NCBI RefSeq assembly: GCF_049537155.1
Contig: NZ_JBMVQZ010000003.1
Coordinates: forward strand, 1 to 64,000
Source of the DNA: Limisphaera sp049537155
GTDB taxonomy: Bacteria > Verrucomicrobiota > Verrucomicrobiia > Limisphaerales > Limisphaeraceae
Length of the DNA stretch: 64,000 nucleotides
Reading direction: 5' to 3'
Shown here: one piece after another, positions 1-8,480 of the stretch
Layout: the number at the start of each line of letters is the position of its first letter
Position numbering within the stretch: position 1 is the stretch's first letter
Program-made: the position numbers and the translations under genes
The notes under the pieces: model-generated
Seen by the model: only the letters and a program-made list of their open reading frames with translations
The model's database searches: none
What the model was told of the DNA's origin: nothing

Positions 1-1239
1 CAACAGCTCCAGATCCTTGAACCACACCTCGCAGTCCTGCCCACCATGCAATTGCAACGCAAAATGCCCCTCCCGCCGGCCGGGATCATCAAACACCTCC
101 GCCGTCTTGTACCCGTTGACATGCACCACGATCCGCCCCCCATGCGCGCTCACCGTCATCGTGTTCCACTCCCCGCGCCGGAACGACTTCCGTACATCAT
201 CCGGCCCCGGCTGCACCACCCAGCCACGGCCGTTCGTCTCGTACAGACCGCCCACGTCCTTCTCCGCATCGATCTCCGCCTGCATGCCCGTCACGCCGCT
301 GAACCCGGTCGGTTCGACCCGGAAATAAAAAGCACTGTTTCCCCGCACCGCCCTGAACTTCAACCGCACCGTGAAATCCGTGAACCGCCGGTCACTCAGC
401 AGATGGCCGTAACCCTCCTGATCCCGACGATGCACGCCGCGGATCACGCCGTCCTGAACCGACCATTCCCCCTCGCCCACCGGCCGCCAACCAGCCAGAG
501 TCCGGCCGTCCCACAACGGCTTCCACACATGCCGGCCCAACTCGCGAATCCGCAAATCCCGCCAGCGCACTTCCAAACCCTCCTCCGACGCCCCGTGCAC
601 CTGCAGCCCGATGAACCCCGCCAGCGTCATCGAATCCACAAGGTCGGCCGCCGCCACACCGTTCACCCAGGTCTGGATCCGATCCCCCACACACAGGATG
701 CGGTAATGGTTCCAGTCCCCGAACCGAAACGCCGCACCTGCCGCAGGCCGGTTCGTCAGCGGATAAATCCACGTCCGCCGCGCCTCGTCATAAATCCCGC
801 CGCTCCAACGCCGGTTGCGGTTGTGATCCACCTCCACCTGGTAACCGTGCACGCGCCCCGCCGGAATCCGCAGCGTCTGCGTCCCGTAAACCACCTCCGT
901 CGGCCGATCGTAACACTCACTCCGAATCTGGATCCCGGAATTCAGCCGCGGATCCGCCCGCACCTCCAGCTCAAGTTCGAAATCACCGAAATCCTGCGTC
1001 GTGCAAAGGAACGTGTTGGCCGTCTCCCGCACCGACCGACCCACGATGCAACCCTCCTCCACCGTGTACGTGGCCTGTCCGCCCCGCTTCACCCAACCCG
1101 TCAGACTCCGGCCATCGAACAAGGGTCGAAACCCGTCCGCCCCCCACACCCCGGCCGCCCCGGCCCACCACCAACCCGCCAGCAACAGAATGCCAAGCCC
1201 TTTCCCACCCGTCCCGACAAACCACCTTTCGCCCTTCAT
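1..1239 (-). CDS. Secreted protein with two 3-keto-disaccharide hydrolase (DUF1080) domains, 3' end outside window
   Basis: Reading from the ATG at 1239 gives 413 residues without a stop up to the window edge, so the C-terminus is missing. Residues 1-34 look like a signal peptide with a Trp/Leu-rich core. Two concanavalin-like DUF1080 domains follow. The first (about 38-190) opens with FRPLFDGRSLTGW and contains NSGIQIRS. The second (about 195-413) opens with WKPLWDGRTLAGW and ends with ALQLHGGQDCEVWFKDL. Both are hallmarks of the family, which acts on 3-keto-glycosides or otherwise binds sugars and is greatly expanded in Verrucomicrobia and Planctomycetes. The tandem arrangement suggests an internal duplication. 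The substrate is unknown. It is transcribed away from rseP, so it is probably a separate unit. Confidence 0.85.
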   Translation of the reverse strand, partial: MKGERWFVGTGGKGLGILLLAGWWWAGAAGVWGADGFRPLFDGRSLTGWVKRGGQATYTVEEGCIVGRSVRETANTFLCTTQDFGDFELELEVRADPRLNSGIQIRSECYDRPTEVVYGTQTLRIPAGRVHGYQVEVDHNRNRRWSGGIYDEARRTWIYPLTNRPAAGAAFRFGDWNHYRILCVGDRIQTWVNGVAAADLVDSMTLAGFIGLQVHGASEEGLEVRWRDLRIRELGRHVWKPLWDGRTLAGWRPVGEGEWSVQDGVIRGVHRRDQEGYGHLLSDRRFTDFTVRLKFRAVRGNSAFYFRVEPTGFSGVTGMQAEIDAEKDVGGLYETNGRGWVVQPGPDDVRKSFRRGEWNTMTVSAHGGRIVVHVNGYKTAEVFDDPGRREGHFALQLHGGQDCEVWFKDLELL

Positions 1240-1772
1240 GAGCCAGCAGGAAACACCCCCGACCGCCCCCTGACAAGTGCGCAACCACTCGAACGTTTGT
1301 GCGATCCCTCCAGCAACCCCACCGCAGCAGCCCAAGGATGCCTTGCGTTCACCCCGTTTCGGGCCTTCCGCCACAGCCCGGCTGCGACGCCTTCCCCACC
1401 TCGCACTTCGCCCGGGGGACACAATGCCGCACCGACACCCGCACAAACTCAACCGATCCGGCCCCACCTTCGCGGCCATGCCCCCGAACCCAACCATCAC
1501 GGAACACGGTCGACGACCGCACGGCGGGCGGCCCTGTGGCCTTCCGAGGACCGATGCACCTCCGGGCCCGGCGGGAAAGGCGTTTCCCGCCCGCTCCCCA
1601 GGGAACGCCGGGACCCGCCTTGTCCGCACCTCCGGTCCACGTTGTGTCGCGGCGCGCTTTCCGGCCGGCGGCCGTGGAGGGTGGATTCTCCCGGCAGTTT
1701 GGTCGGTTGTCACGGGGCGGAATTGCCGATAGATTGGCTGGCAGTGCGTGGATTTGACCACCGCAGCGCAGC
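1240..1772. other. Intergenic region between the DUF1080 gene and rseP
   Basis: This stretch of 533 bases between divergent genes has no coding sequence I can support. Several open frames cross it, but none has a recognisable protein. It should hold the upstream signals of both neighbours. The only specific signal I see is the promoter-like pair at 1707-1735 facing rseP. Confidence 0.5.
1707..1735 (+). promoter_or_regulatory. Candidate sigma-70 promoter for rseP-ispG-BON operon
   Basis: TTGTCA (1707-1712) and TAGATT (1730-1735) are separated by 17 bases. They match the -35 and -10 consensus at 5/6 and 4/6 positions. The pair lies 38 bases upstream of the rseP start. Found by eye, not tested. 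Confidence 0.45.
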
Positions 1773-3200
1773 ATGAGCGTCTGGAACATTCTATATGTGG
1801 CGGTCGCGGTGATCCTGCTGTTCGGCGCGGCCGTGTTCGTCCACGAGTTCGGCCACTTTTGGATGGCGCGGCGCCGGGGACTGAAGGTGGAGGCCTTTGC
1901 CATCGGATTCGGTCCCAGGCTGTTTACGTGGACGCGCAACGGGGTGGAGTATTCGTGGCGGCTGATACCCGCCGGCGGTTTTGTGAAGCTGCCCCAGATG
2001 ACCACCGCGGCACTGCTGGAGGGTCAGACGGCCGACGACAAGCCGCTGCCGCCGGCGTCGCCCTGGTCCAAAATCCTGGTCGCAGCCGCGGGTCCGTTCA
2101 TGAATGTGGTGTTCGCGTTTTTCATCGCGACGATCATTTGGATCGTGGGTCTGCCCCGGCCGGTGAACCCGCCCATCGTGGGCTATGTGGAGCCGGAGTC
2201 CGAAGAGTACAGGTTGGGGATCCGGCCCGGCGACCGCGTGGTGCTGGTGGACGGCCAGAAGATCCGATCGTGGCAGGACATCAACGAGGCCACCGCGCTG
2301 GCACGGACGAACGTGGTCGAGGTGGTGACAGAGCGCGACGGCCGGTTCTTCACGAATCATCTCAGGACGGTGGTCAACGATGCGTTCGGTCTCAAGCTGC
2401 TGCGCCTGGATCCGCAGGATCATCCGGAGATCAGCGAGGTGTTGCCCGGGACACCGGCCGAGGAAGCGGGACTACAAGCCGGCGACCGTGTTCTGCAGTT
2501 TGCGGGCGTGCCGGTCGTGAGCCAGGAGCAACTGGTGGACTTGATCCGGAAACGGCCGGAGCAGCTCAGTGAAATCCGGATCGAAAGGGGCGGTCAGAGG
2601 CTGACACTCTCCATCCGGCCCCGGTTGGATCCCGCCAGTGGTCACGGGATCATCGGTGTCAAACTGGGCGGGCCGGCCACGCAACGGTACATTGTGCAGC
2701 GTCCGGGGCCGACGCCCTGGGCGCAGGTGAGCGAAGTCGTGCGCAAGACCTGGCGAACGCTGGTGGCCCTGGTCTATTCGAAGCAGACCGGCGTGGGCGC
2801 CAAGGACCTCAGCGGTCCGGTGGGCATCCTGGCCATGCTGGCCGGATGGGTGAACACCGACTACCGGCTGGCCCTCAGCTTTCTGGTGCTGCTGAACGTG
2901 AATCTGGCCATCCTGAACCTGCTGCCCATTCCCGTCCTGGACGGGGGCCACATCCTGATGTCGCTGGTGGAGTGGATCTGGCGCCGGCCGCTGAGCGCAC
3001 GCCTGGTCGAGTCCGTGACCACCGTGTTTGCCGTGTTGCTGCTGTCGTTCATGCTGTACGTGACGTTTTTCGACCTGAAACGGTTCCCGATCTTCAGTGC
3101 CTGGTTCAAGGCACGTCATCAAATCGAGCAGCCAGGGCCGGAATGGGTCGAGCCCGCACCAGGCTCGTCACCCGTGCCCGGCGGCCATTCGCAGCCATGA
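1773..3200 (+). CDS. rseP: RIP-family zinc metalloprotease RseP (site-2 protease)
   Basis: 475 residues, close to the family size. The first membrane segment carries the zinc motif HEFGH (residues 24-28). The second metal-binding motif LDG is at 389-391 inside LNLLPIPVLDGGH. Two PDZ domains sit between them (about 135-200 and 218-285), and the final membrane span is near 405-425. The family cuts membrane-embedded anti-sigma factors or cleaved signal peptides in the cytoplasmic membrane. The stop overlaps the ispG start (ATGA), so the two are translationally coupled. The pairing of rseP with isoprenoid genes is common in bacteria, though dxr, the usual upstream partner, is not here. Confidence 0.95.
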   Translation: MSVWNILYVAVAVILLFGAAVFVHEFGHFWMARRRGLKVEAFAIGFGPRLFTWTRNGVEYSWRLIPAGGFVKLPQMTTAALLEGQTADDKPLPPASPWSKILVAAAGPFMNVVFAFFIATIIWIVGLPRPVNPPIVGYVEPESEEYRLGIRPGDRVVLVDGQKIRSWQDINEATALARTNVVEVVTERDGRFFTNHLRTVVNDAFGLKLLRLDPQDHPEISEVLPGTPAEEAGLQAGDRVLQFAGVPVVSQEQLVDLIRKRPEQLSEIRIERGGQRLTLSIRPRLDPASGHGIIGVKLGGPATQRYIVQRPGPTPWAQVSEVVRKTWRTLVALVYSKQTGVGAKDLSGPVGILAMLAGWVNTDYRLALSFLVLLNVNLAILNLLPIPVLDGGHILMSLVEWIWRRPLSARLVESVTTVFAVLLLSFMLYVTFFDLKRFPIFSAWFKARHQIEQPGPEWVEPAPGSSPVPGGHSQP

Positions 3201-5023
3201 GGTATTGTCCTTCTCCCTACCGATATCAGCGACGCCGGACGCGCGAGATCCATCTCGGCGATCCACAACAGGGCGGTGTGGTCATCGGCGGTGAGCATCC
3301 GGTGGTCGTTCAGTCCATGATCACCGCCGACACCATGGACACCGAGGCGTGCGTGCGGGAGACACTGGCACTGGTGGAGGCCGGGTGCCAGGTGGTGCGG
3401 ATCACCGCACCCACGGTCAAGGACGCCGCCAATCTGCGCAATATCGTGGCCGAGCTCCGCGCACGGGGCTGTCGCGTGCCCGTCGTGGCCGACATCCACT
3501 TCAAGCCCGAGGCGGCCATGGAAGCCGTCAAATGGGTGGAGTGCGTACGGGTCAACCCTGGCAACTTCGCCGACTCCAAAAAGTTCGTCGTCAAGGAGTA
3601 CACGGACGAACAGTACGCTGCCGAACTGGCGCGCGTGGAGGCGAAGTTCACGCCGCTGGTGCTGGAGTGCAAACGGCTGGGCCGCGCCCTGCGCATCGGC
3701 ACCAACCACGGCTCGCTGTCTGATCGCATCCTCAACCGATACGGCGACAGCCCGCTGGGTATGGTCGAGAGCGCGCTGGAATTTGCGCGGATCTGCCGGA
3801 AACACGACTTTCACAACTTCAAGTTCTCCATGAAGGCGTCCAACCCCAAGGTCGCCATCCAATGCTACCGGTTGCTGGCAGCGCGCCTGGCCGAAGAAGG
3901 GGAGGACTGGAACTACCCGCTCCACCTGGGGGTGACCGAGGCGGGCGACGGTGAAGACGGCCGGATCAAAAGTGCCATCGGCATCGGATCGCTCCTCTGC
4001 GACGGGTTGGGCGACACCATCCGGGTGTCGCTCACCGAGGATGCCATCCACGAAATCCCGGTCTGCCGGGCCATTCTGGATTGCGTGCCCGCTCTGACCC
4101 GGCCGGATCTCGAGGTCCCCACGGACGCATTCCCGTTCGCGCCCTTCGAGTACGAGCGGCGTCCCTCGGTGGAGGTGGATTTGAAAACCGGACTCCAATG
4201 CGGCGGGGATCAACCGATCCGTGTCATCGTCCCGCGATCGGCCTGGGACACCCTTCTGCCCCGGATTCCGGCGCGCGCGGACGTGCGGCCCGAAGGAGTG
4301 TACGAAGAGCTGGGAGCGGTGGAAGTGGATCCACGGCAGGGCTTCGATTTGCCCGACGATTCGTGCCTGGTCACCGTGCGCGATCTGCCGGACCTGCCCG
4401 CGCTGGCGGCCTTCCGCCTGCTGGCCTGGCGACTTCGCCAGATGGGCCGCCGCAACCCGATCCTGCTGAAAGACTGTCTCCAAGTGCCGCAACCGCCCTT
4501 GGACGCCCAGACCGCGCTGTTGCGAAGCTCGATCGTCCTGGGCGGATTGCTGGCCGACGGGATCGGCGACGCCATCCTGGTGCGGAACGAGTCGGACCCG
4601 CAGAAGGCGCTGCAGCTGGCCTTCAACATCCTCCAGGCCGCCGGCTGCCGCAGCTTCAAAACCGAATACGTGGCCTGTCCATCCTGCGGCCGGACCTTGT
4701 TCAACCTCCAGACCGTGACGGCCCGCATCAAGGCGCGCACCTCGCACCTCAAAGGGGTCAAGATCGCAGTCATGGGCTGCATCGTGAACGGCCCGGGCGA
4801 GATGGCCGACGCGGATTTCGGGTACGTGGGCGGTGCACCCGGAAAGGTGAACCTCTACGTCGGCAAAAAGCCGGTTAAATTCAACATACAGGAAGAAGAG
4901 GCCGTGGACCGGCTCATTGACCTGATCCGCGAACATGGCAAATGGACCGATCCGGAGCCGGCGCCGCCTGCGGAACCCCGGCAACCTGCGCCTCCATCAT
5001 GTTCCGTTTCCTCTGCGGGTTGA
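3197..5023 (+). CDS. ispG: 4-hydroxy-3-methylbut-2-en-1-yl diphosphate synthase IspG, long form
   Basis: IspG reduces methylerythritol cyclodiphosphate to HMBPP in the MEP isoprenoid pathway with a [4Fe-4S] cluster. The N-terminal TIM barrel starts at about residue 15 and includes VVQSMITADTMDTEA and RVNPGNFAD. The C-terminal iron-sulfur domain carries Cys494, Cys497, Cys528 and Glu535 (CPSC and GCIVNGPGE). At 608 residues it is the long form with an inserted middle domain, as in Chlamydiae, Bacteroidetes and plants, not the roughly 370-residue E. coli type. The start at 3197 overlaps the rseP stop. An open frame extends upstream through rseP but has no homology-like content. Confidence 0.95.
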   Translation: MRYCPSPYRYQRRRTREIHLGDPQQGGVVIGGEHPVVVQSMITADTMDTEACVRETLALVEAGCQVVRITAPTVKDAANLRNIVAELRARGCRVPVVADIHFKPEAAMEAVKWVECVRVNPGNFADSKKFVVKEYTDEQYAAELARVEAKFTPLVLECKRLGRALRIGTNHGSLSDRILNRYGDSPLGMVESALEFARICRKHDFHNFKFSMKASNPKVAIQCYRLLAARLAEEGEDWNYPLHLGVTEAGDGEDGRIKSAIGIGSLLCDGLGDTIRVSLTEDAIHEIPVCRAILDCVPALTRPDLEVPTDAFPFAPFEYERRPSVEVDLKTGLQCGGDQPIRVIVPRSAWDTLLPRIPARADVRPEGVYEELGAVEVDPRQGFDLPDDSCLVTVRDLPDLPALAAFRLLAWRLRQMGRRNPILLKDCLQVPQPPLDAQTALLRSSIVLGGLLADGIGDAILVRNESDPQKALQLAFNILQAAGCRSFKTEYVACPSCGRTLFNLQTVTARIKARTSHLKGVKIAVMGCIVNGPGEMADADFGYVGGAPGKVNLYVGKKPVKFNIQEEEAVDRLIDLIREHGKWTDPEPAPPAEPRQPAPPSCSVSSAG

Positions 5024-5487
5024 TCTTCGGACTGGTCCTGGGCGTGGCGGCCGGGTGGTGGATGGCAACCCGGCCCGGGCCGGCCGAGCTTGCGCAATGG
5101 CGGGAGGAACTGGCGACCTCCAGCGAGGCCATCCGCCAGGCCTTCCAGGAGAAGCTCGAACTCCTTCACCTCACCGCGACCAACATCCAGGAGGAACTGG
5201 CCCGGCGGGGCCAGGTCGTGCGCCGGGCCGCCGTGGATTTAGGGCACACCGTGGCCGACGCCGCCACGGACGCGCGCATCGTCGCAGCCATCAAGGCCAG
5301 GTACATTGCCGATCCACGGCTCTCGGCGCTGCGCATCTCCGTCCAATGTACCTCCGGGCGGGTGTTTCTCCACGGCACGGTGGATTCGGCCGATGACATC
5401 GGACGCGCCGTGCTCCTGGCCATGGAAGCCGATCCGGCGGTACGCGAGGTTACCGCCGACCTGAAAGTCTCGCCCGCAGGGCGCTGA
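4999..5487 (+). CDS. Membrane-anchored BON-domain protein
   Basis: 162 residues. An N-terminal membrane anchor (MFRFLCGLIFGLVLG) is followed by a helical stretch with coiled-coil character (about 30-85). A C-terminal BON domain (about 90-158) includes RLSALRISVQCTSGRVFLHGTVDS and VREVTADLKV. BON domains bind phospholipid surfaces and occur in OsmY-like envelope stress proteins. The chosen ATG lies 25 bases inside the ispG 3' end, so the gene should be co-translated with ispG and rseP. A longer reading from 4942 would place a hydrophilic segment before the anchor and is less likely. The specific role is unknown. Confidence 0.75.
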   Translation: MFRFLCGLIFGLVLGVAAGWWMATRPGPAELAQWREELATSSEAIRQAFQEKLELLHLTATNIQEELARRGQVVRRAAVDLGHTVADAATDARIVAAIKARYIADPRLSALRISVQCTSGRVFLHGTVDSADDIGRAVLLAMEADPAVREVTADLKVSPAGR

Positions 5488-5937
5488 GTGCCTCTGGAGC
5501 TGTCACCCGGCGGCACTGACCGCAAGCCTGCCCGCGCCCACACGCAGGACGCCCTTGAACGTATGGAGATCGCGTCCCCGGTGCTGCGAGAGGGCGACTC
5601 TGAAGCGGATCCGTGGAACGGGAACCGTAACTCCCGGGCGCCGCAACGGCCCGGTTCCGGCGGCTGGGATCAGAAGGGATCGGAGGCCGGATGCGCGACG
5701 CCAGTACGGGGACCTGCGCCCGCCGCCCCGCAGCCCATGAGTACAAGAGTCACTTCGGTCCGTGGCATGGATCCGGCCGCCGGACCGGCCGCCTCATCAG
5801 GCGTGCCCCGCCACGGATTGGGCCGTGAGCGAAACCGCGACCTCCCGAAGGCCAGCCCGCGAGGGACCGCGGACAAGTTCGTTCCCCTGCGTTTGCCGAG
5901 CAGGGGCGCGCGCCTCCCAAAAGGGTCTGGAGAACCT
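5488..5937. other. Intergenic region between convergent BON gene and mdh
   Basis: 450 bases with open frames but no recognisable product in any of them. The facing inverted sequence AGTGCC...GGCACT just after the BON stop could be a weak hairpin, but no T-tract follows. Nothing else seen. Confidence 0.4.
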
Positions 5938-6933
5938 TCAGGATGGGCGGGTCAACAATTCGCTCACCATGGCCCGCTCTTCCTTCAGCTCGTCCACGCT
6001 CGCCTGGATCTTGGCCCGGCTGAAGTCGTTCAAGGGCAGCCCCTGGACGATGTGCCAGGACCGGCCATCGGAGCGGATCGGGAAGGAACAGATCAGGCCG
6101 GGTTCGATACCGTAGCTGCCGTCGCTGCAGACCGCCACGCTGTGCCAGTCGTCTCCGGGCGTCGGTTGGATGAGCGACCGCACCGTGTCGATCACCGCGT
6201 TGGCGGCGCTGGCGGCGCTGGAGGCGCCGCGGGCCTTGATGACCGCTGCACCCCGTTGCTGGACCGTGGTGAGAAAGTCCTTTTCCAGCCATTCGCGGTG
6301 GCTGATGACCTCGGGCACGGGGCGTCCATGAATGCGCGCATGGAAAAAGTCCGGGAACATGGTGGGACTGTGATTGCCCCAAACGGCCATGTGGGTGACC
6401 GCGCTGACATGTTCGCCGGCCTTTTTGGCCAACTGGGCCTTGGCGCGGTTTTCGTCCAGCCGCGTCATCGCAAAAAACCGGTCGCGCGGGATCGCAGGAG
6501 CGTGATGCATGCAAATCAGGCAGTTGGTGTTGCAGGGGTTGCCCACCACCAGGACGCGCACATCCGATGCCGCCCGGCGTGCCAGCGCCTGCCCCTGTCC
6601 CACGAAGATCTTGCCGTTGACGCCCAGCAGGTCCTTGCGCTCCATGCCGGCCTTGCGCGGAACACTCCCCACCAACAAGGCCCAGTTTACGTCACGGAAG
6701 CCCTCTTCGAGGTCTGCCGTCGGCACCACCCCCTGCAGCAGCGGGAATGCGCAATCCTCCAGCTCCATCACCACGCCCTGTAGCGCCGGAAGGGCGGGTT
6801 CGATCTCGATCAAATGCAGAATGACCGGCTGATCCGGACCGAACATCTCTCCGGCCGCGATCCGGAAGACCAACGAATACCCGATTTGACCGGCCGCGCC
6901 GGTGACCGCCACGCGCAAGGGTGATTTCTTCAT
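5938..6933 (-). CDS. mdh: Malate dehydrogenase
   Basis: 331 residues, of the cytosolic/LDH-like NAD-dependent malate dehydrogenase type. It has the nucleotide-binding motif VTGAAGQIGYSL at the N-terminus, the VVGNPCNTN segment, the substrate-binding region AMTRLDENRAKAQLA, and the catalytic His in VWGNHSPTMFPD. It interconverts malate and oxaloacetate in the TCA cycle. The ATG at 6933 (MKKSPLRVAVTG) was chosen because the reading from 6960 adds only nine residues before the Rossmann fold. It stands alone, convergent with the BON gene and divergent from the tRNA-Arg region. Confidence 0.93.
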   Translation of the reverse strand: MKKSPLRVAVTGAAGQIGYSLVFRIAAGEMFGPDQPVILHLIEIEPALPALQGVVMELEDCAFPLLQGVVPTADLEEGFRDVNWALLVGSVPRKAGMERKDLLGVNGKIFVGQGQALARRAASDVRVLVVGNPCNTNCLICMHHAPAIPRDRFFAMTRLDENRAKAQLAKKAGEHVSAVTHMAVWGNHSPTMFPDFFHARIHGRPVPEVISHREWLEKDFLTTVQQRGAAVIKARGASSAASAANAVIDTVRSLIQPTPGDDWHSVAVCSDGSYGIEPGLICSFPIRSDGRSWHIVQGLPLNDFSRAKIQASVDELKEERAMVSELLTRPS

Positions 6934-7146
6934 AAATGCCCGTGATGTTCCGTTTCCCAAGGGCAGTATAGAAACGGCACCCCGATCAGCAAGCGATTCC
7001 CCCGCGAGCCCGCCGGAACCCGTCTGTTCCGGCGGAGCTGCATCCCGTCAAAGGGCCCGAAGTGCTCGAGCCCGGGTTGGGACCGAACAGTCGAAGCGCC
7101 GTTCCGCGTGGTGAACCCGGGGGTGCATCCCGCCCCCGGTTGGGAC

Positions 7147-7175
7147 TTGCGGGACGGGAGGTTCCTGCGTATGGT
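7147..7175 (+). promoter_or_regulatory. Candidate promoter for tRNA-Arg
   Basis: TTGCGG (7147-7152) and TATGGT (7170-7175) with a 17-base spacer lie 16 bases upstream of the mature tRNA 5' end. The -10 element matches 4/6 of the consensus, the -35 element only 3/6. Confidence 0.4.
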
Positions 7176-7191
7176 GCCGTGCATTCAGGGC

Positions 7192-7268
7192 GCACCCGTA
7201 GCTCAATTGGATAGAGCATCTGACTACGGATCAGAAGGTTCCAGGTTCGACTCCTGGCGGGTGCGCCA
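7192..7268 (+). tRNA. tRNA-Arg (anticodon ACG)
   Basis: A full cloverleaf can be drawn. The acceptor stem is GCACCCG (7192-7198) with CGGGTGC (7258-7264). The anticodon stem TCTGA/TCAGA encloses the loop CTACGGA with anticodon ACG, and the T-arm is CCAGG-TTCGACT-CCTGG. The discriminator G is followed by an encoded CCA (7266-7268). A34 is expected to be deaminated to inosine by TadA, so this tRNA would read CGU, CGC and CGA. Confidence 0.97.
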
Positions 7269-7578
7269 TCCGTCTTTCTGAGCGAGCCGTCGCGGCAAGA
7301 CACGCGCAACGGCCGCGGGCTGAGTTGAAGAAGCGTCACCACCGCGCCAATCGTGCACCACCCCCCTTGCGCGGGGGGCAAGCCCAATCGCTGCCGCCCG
7401 CCCGGAGGCCGCAGACACGCAAACACAAACGACGGTACGAACCTTTGTGTCCCGCCCGGCAACCACCGGGTCTCTCTCATCGTCGCGCGGCCCCCTCTTT
7501 GGAACGCACAAGGCTGGATGGCCAAGAGTCTCCGAAGCCTCCCTTGCACCCGGTCCGCCCGGTTGCTAACGATGAGCC
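7269..7578. other. Region downstream of tRNA-Arg
   Basis: 310 bases without a supported gene. A perfect C6/G6 hairpin with a six-base loop lies at 7361-7378. It lacks a T-tract but could still stop or stabilise the tRNA transcript. Confidence 0.4.
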
Positions 7579-7647
7579 ATGACGACGATTCTGCTGAAGA
7601 TCGCGGTGGCGACCGCGGCCGGGTTCATCATGCTGGCTCTGCTGTGA
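7579..7647 (+). CDS. Possible 22-residue single-span peptide coupled to the next gene
   Basis: The frame encodes a 22-residue, almost entirely hydrophobic peptide starting MTTILLKIAVATAAGF. Its stop codon overlaps the GTG start of the following membrane-protein gene (GTGA at 7644-7647), an arrangement typical of translational coupling. No good ribosome binding site is visible, and the peptide is too short for homology arguments. It could equally be a leader reading frame or chance. Confidence 0.35.
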   Translation: MTTILLKIAVATAAGFIMLALL

Positions 7648-8117
7648 GGCGGTTTCGGTACTACGCGGATCCCTTGTTTCTCGGGGCGTGCACGCTCTAT
7701 GCACTCAATCGTTGGGGACTGCAGCCGTGCACAGACCTGGCGTTTTTCCATTCCTGGTTCGACGATCTGCTGCTGATTCCCTGCGCTCTGCCTCCGGTGC
7801 TGGCGCTGCACCGGCGCTGGGGTCTGCGCGCTCACGATCGCCCGCCCACCGCCGGCGAGATCCTTGGTCACCTGGTTCTCTGGTCGGTGCTGTGCGAATG
7901 GATCGGCCCCGCGATCGTTCCCGGCACCGCGGGCGATTGGTGGGACGTGGCGGCCTACGCGTGCGGCGCCCTTCTGGCCGCGCTTGGGTGGCACCGGCCG
8001 CTCCGTCGTCCCTTACCATCCCGTCAGCCTGATCGGTCCACAGGTGGAAAAGGCACGCGATTGGCGTCCCCTTCGCCCCAGGAACCGGTTGGTGCGTATC
8101 CATCCCCCGGTTGCTGA
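7644..8117 (+). CDS. Conserved small integral membrane protein of unknown function
   Basis: 157 residues from a GTG start that overlaps the preceding mini-gene. I see three to four hydrophobic spans: ADPLFLGACTLYALNRWG, FDDLLLIPCALPPVLAL, ILGHLVLWSVLCEWIGP and WDVAAYACGALLAALGW. Polar loops contain the conserved-looking HSWFDDLLLIPCALP and LGLRxHDRPPTxGEILxHL-type patterns. I recognise the style as an uncharacterised Planctomycetes/Verrucomicrobia family but cannot name a function. The last 25 residues are hydrophilic and low in complexity. The open frame continues upstream, but that part (charged, Arg/Pro-rich) looks non-coding. Confidence 0.6.
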   Translation: MRRFRYYADPLFLGACTLYALNRWGLQPCTDLAFFHSWFDDLLLIPCALPPVLALHRRWGLRAHDRPPTAGEILGHLVLWSVLCEWIGPAIVPGTAGDWWDVAAYACGALLAALGWHRPLRRPLPSRQPDRSTGGKGTRLASPSPQEPVGAYPSPGC

Positions 8118-8480
8118 CGCGGGCATGCAGATTCACCGCCGCCGGGCGGTGCCCGATTGGGACCGGCGATGGTGACCTTGCCGCTCGTTCCTCGCCCGGG
8201 CCGTGCATCGAAAGCGAGTCGGAACCAGAGGAGGGTTGCGGCAGACCAGCCTCACAGGAGACCGGAGACACTCCGGATCCGCGCGCAGGACTTGTGGGCG
8301 CCCCTGCCGATGGGGGCCTTTCTCCCGACGAGACTCCCGCATCGCTTCTCGAAGTGCATCCGGGTTGTGTCCCCCGGAAGTTGGGGGCCAGCCCGGCAAG
8401 CGCTTTCAGCCCCAAGGGCGGTGCCGCACGCTGACGAACCGTTCCCCTGCCGGCGACCCGGACACGAACCCGTCGGGACT
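8118..8480. other. Intergenic region between convergent membrane-protein and LysR genes
   Basis: 363 bases. No protein, RNA or clear terminator can be supported here. Confidence 0.4.

Noticed and set aside
46..1776. Plus-strand open frame of 576 codons over the start of the window
   Set aside because: It is antisense to the DUF1080 gene and its product is Arg/Pro/His-rich with no domain. Long antisense frames are expected in DNA of this GC content.
3119..4984. Minus-strand open frame of 621 codons opposite ispG
   Set aside because: Same reason: no domain, and the plus strand carries all IspG cluster ligands.
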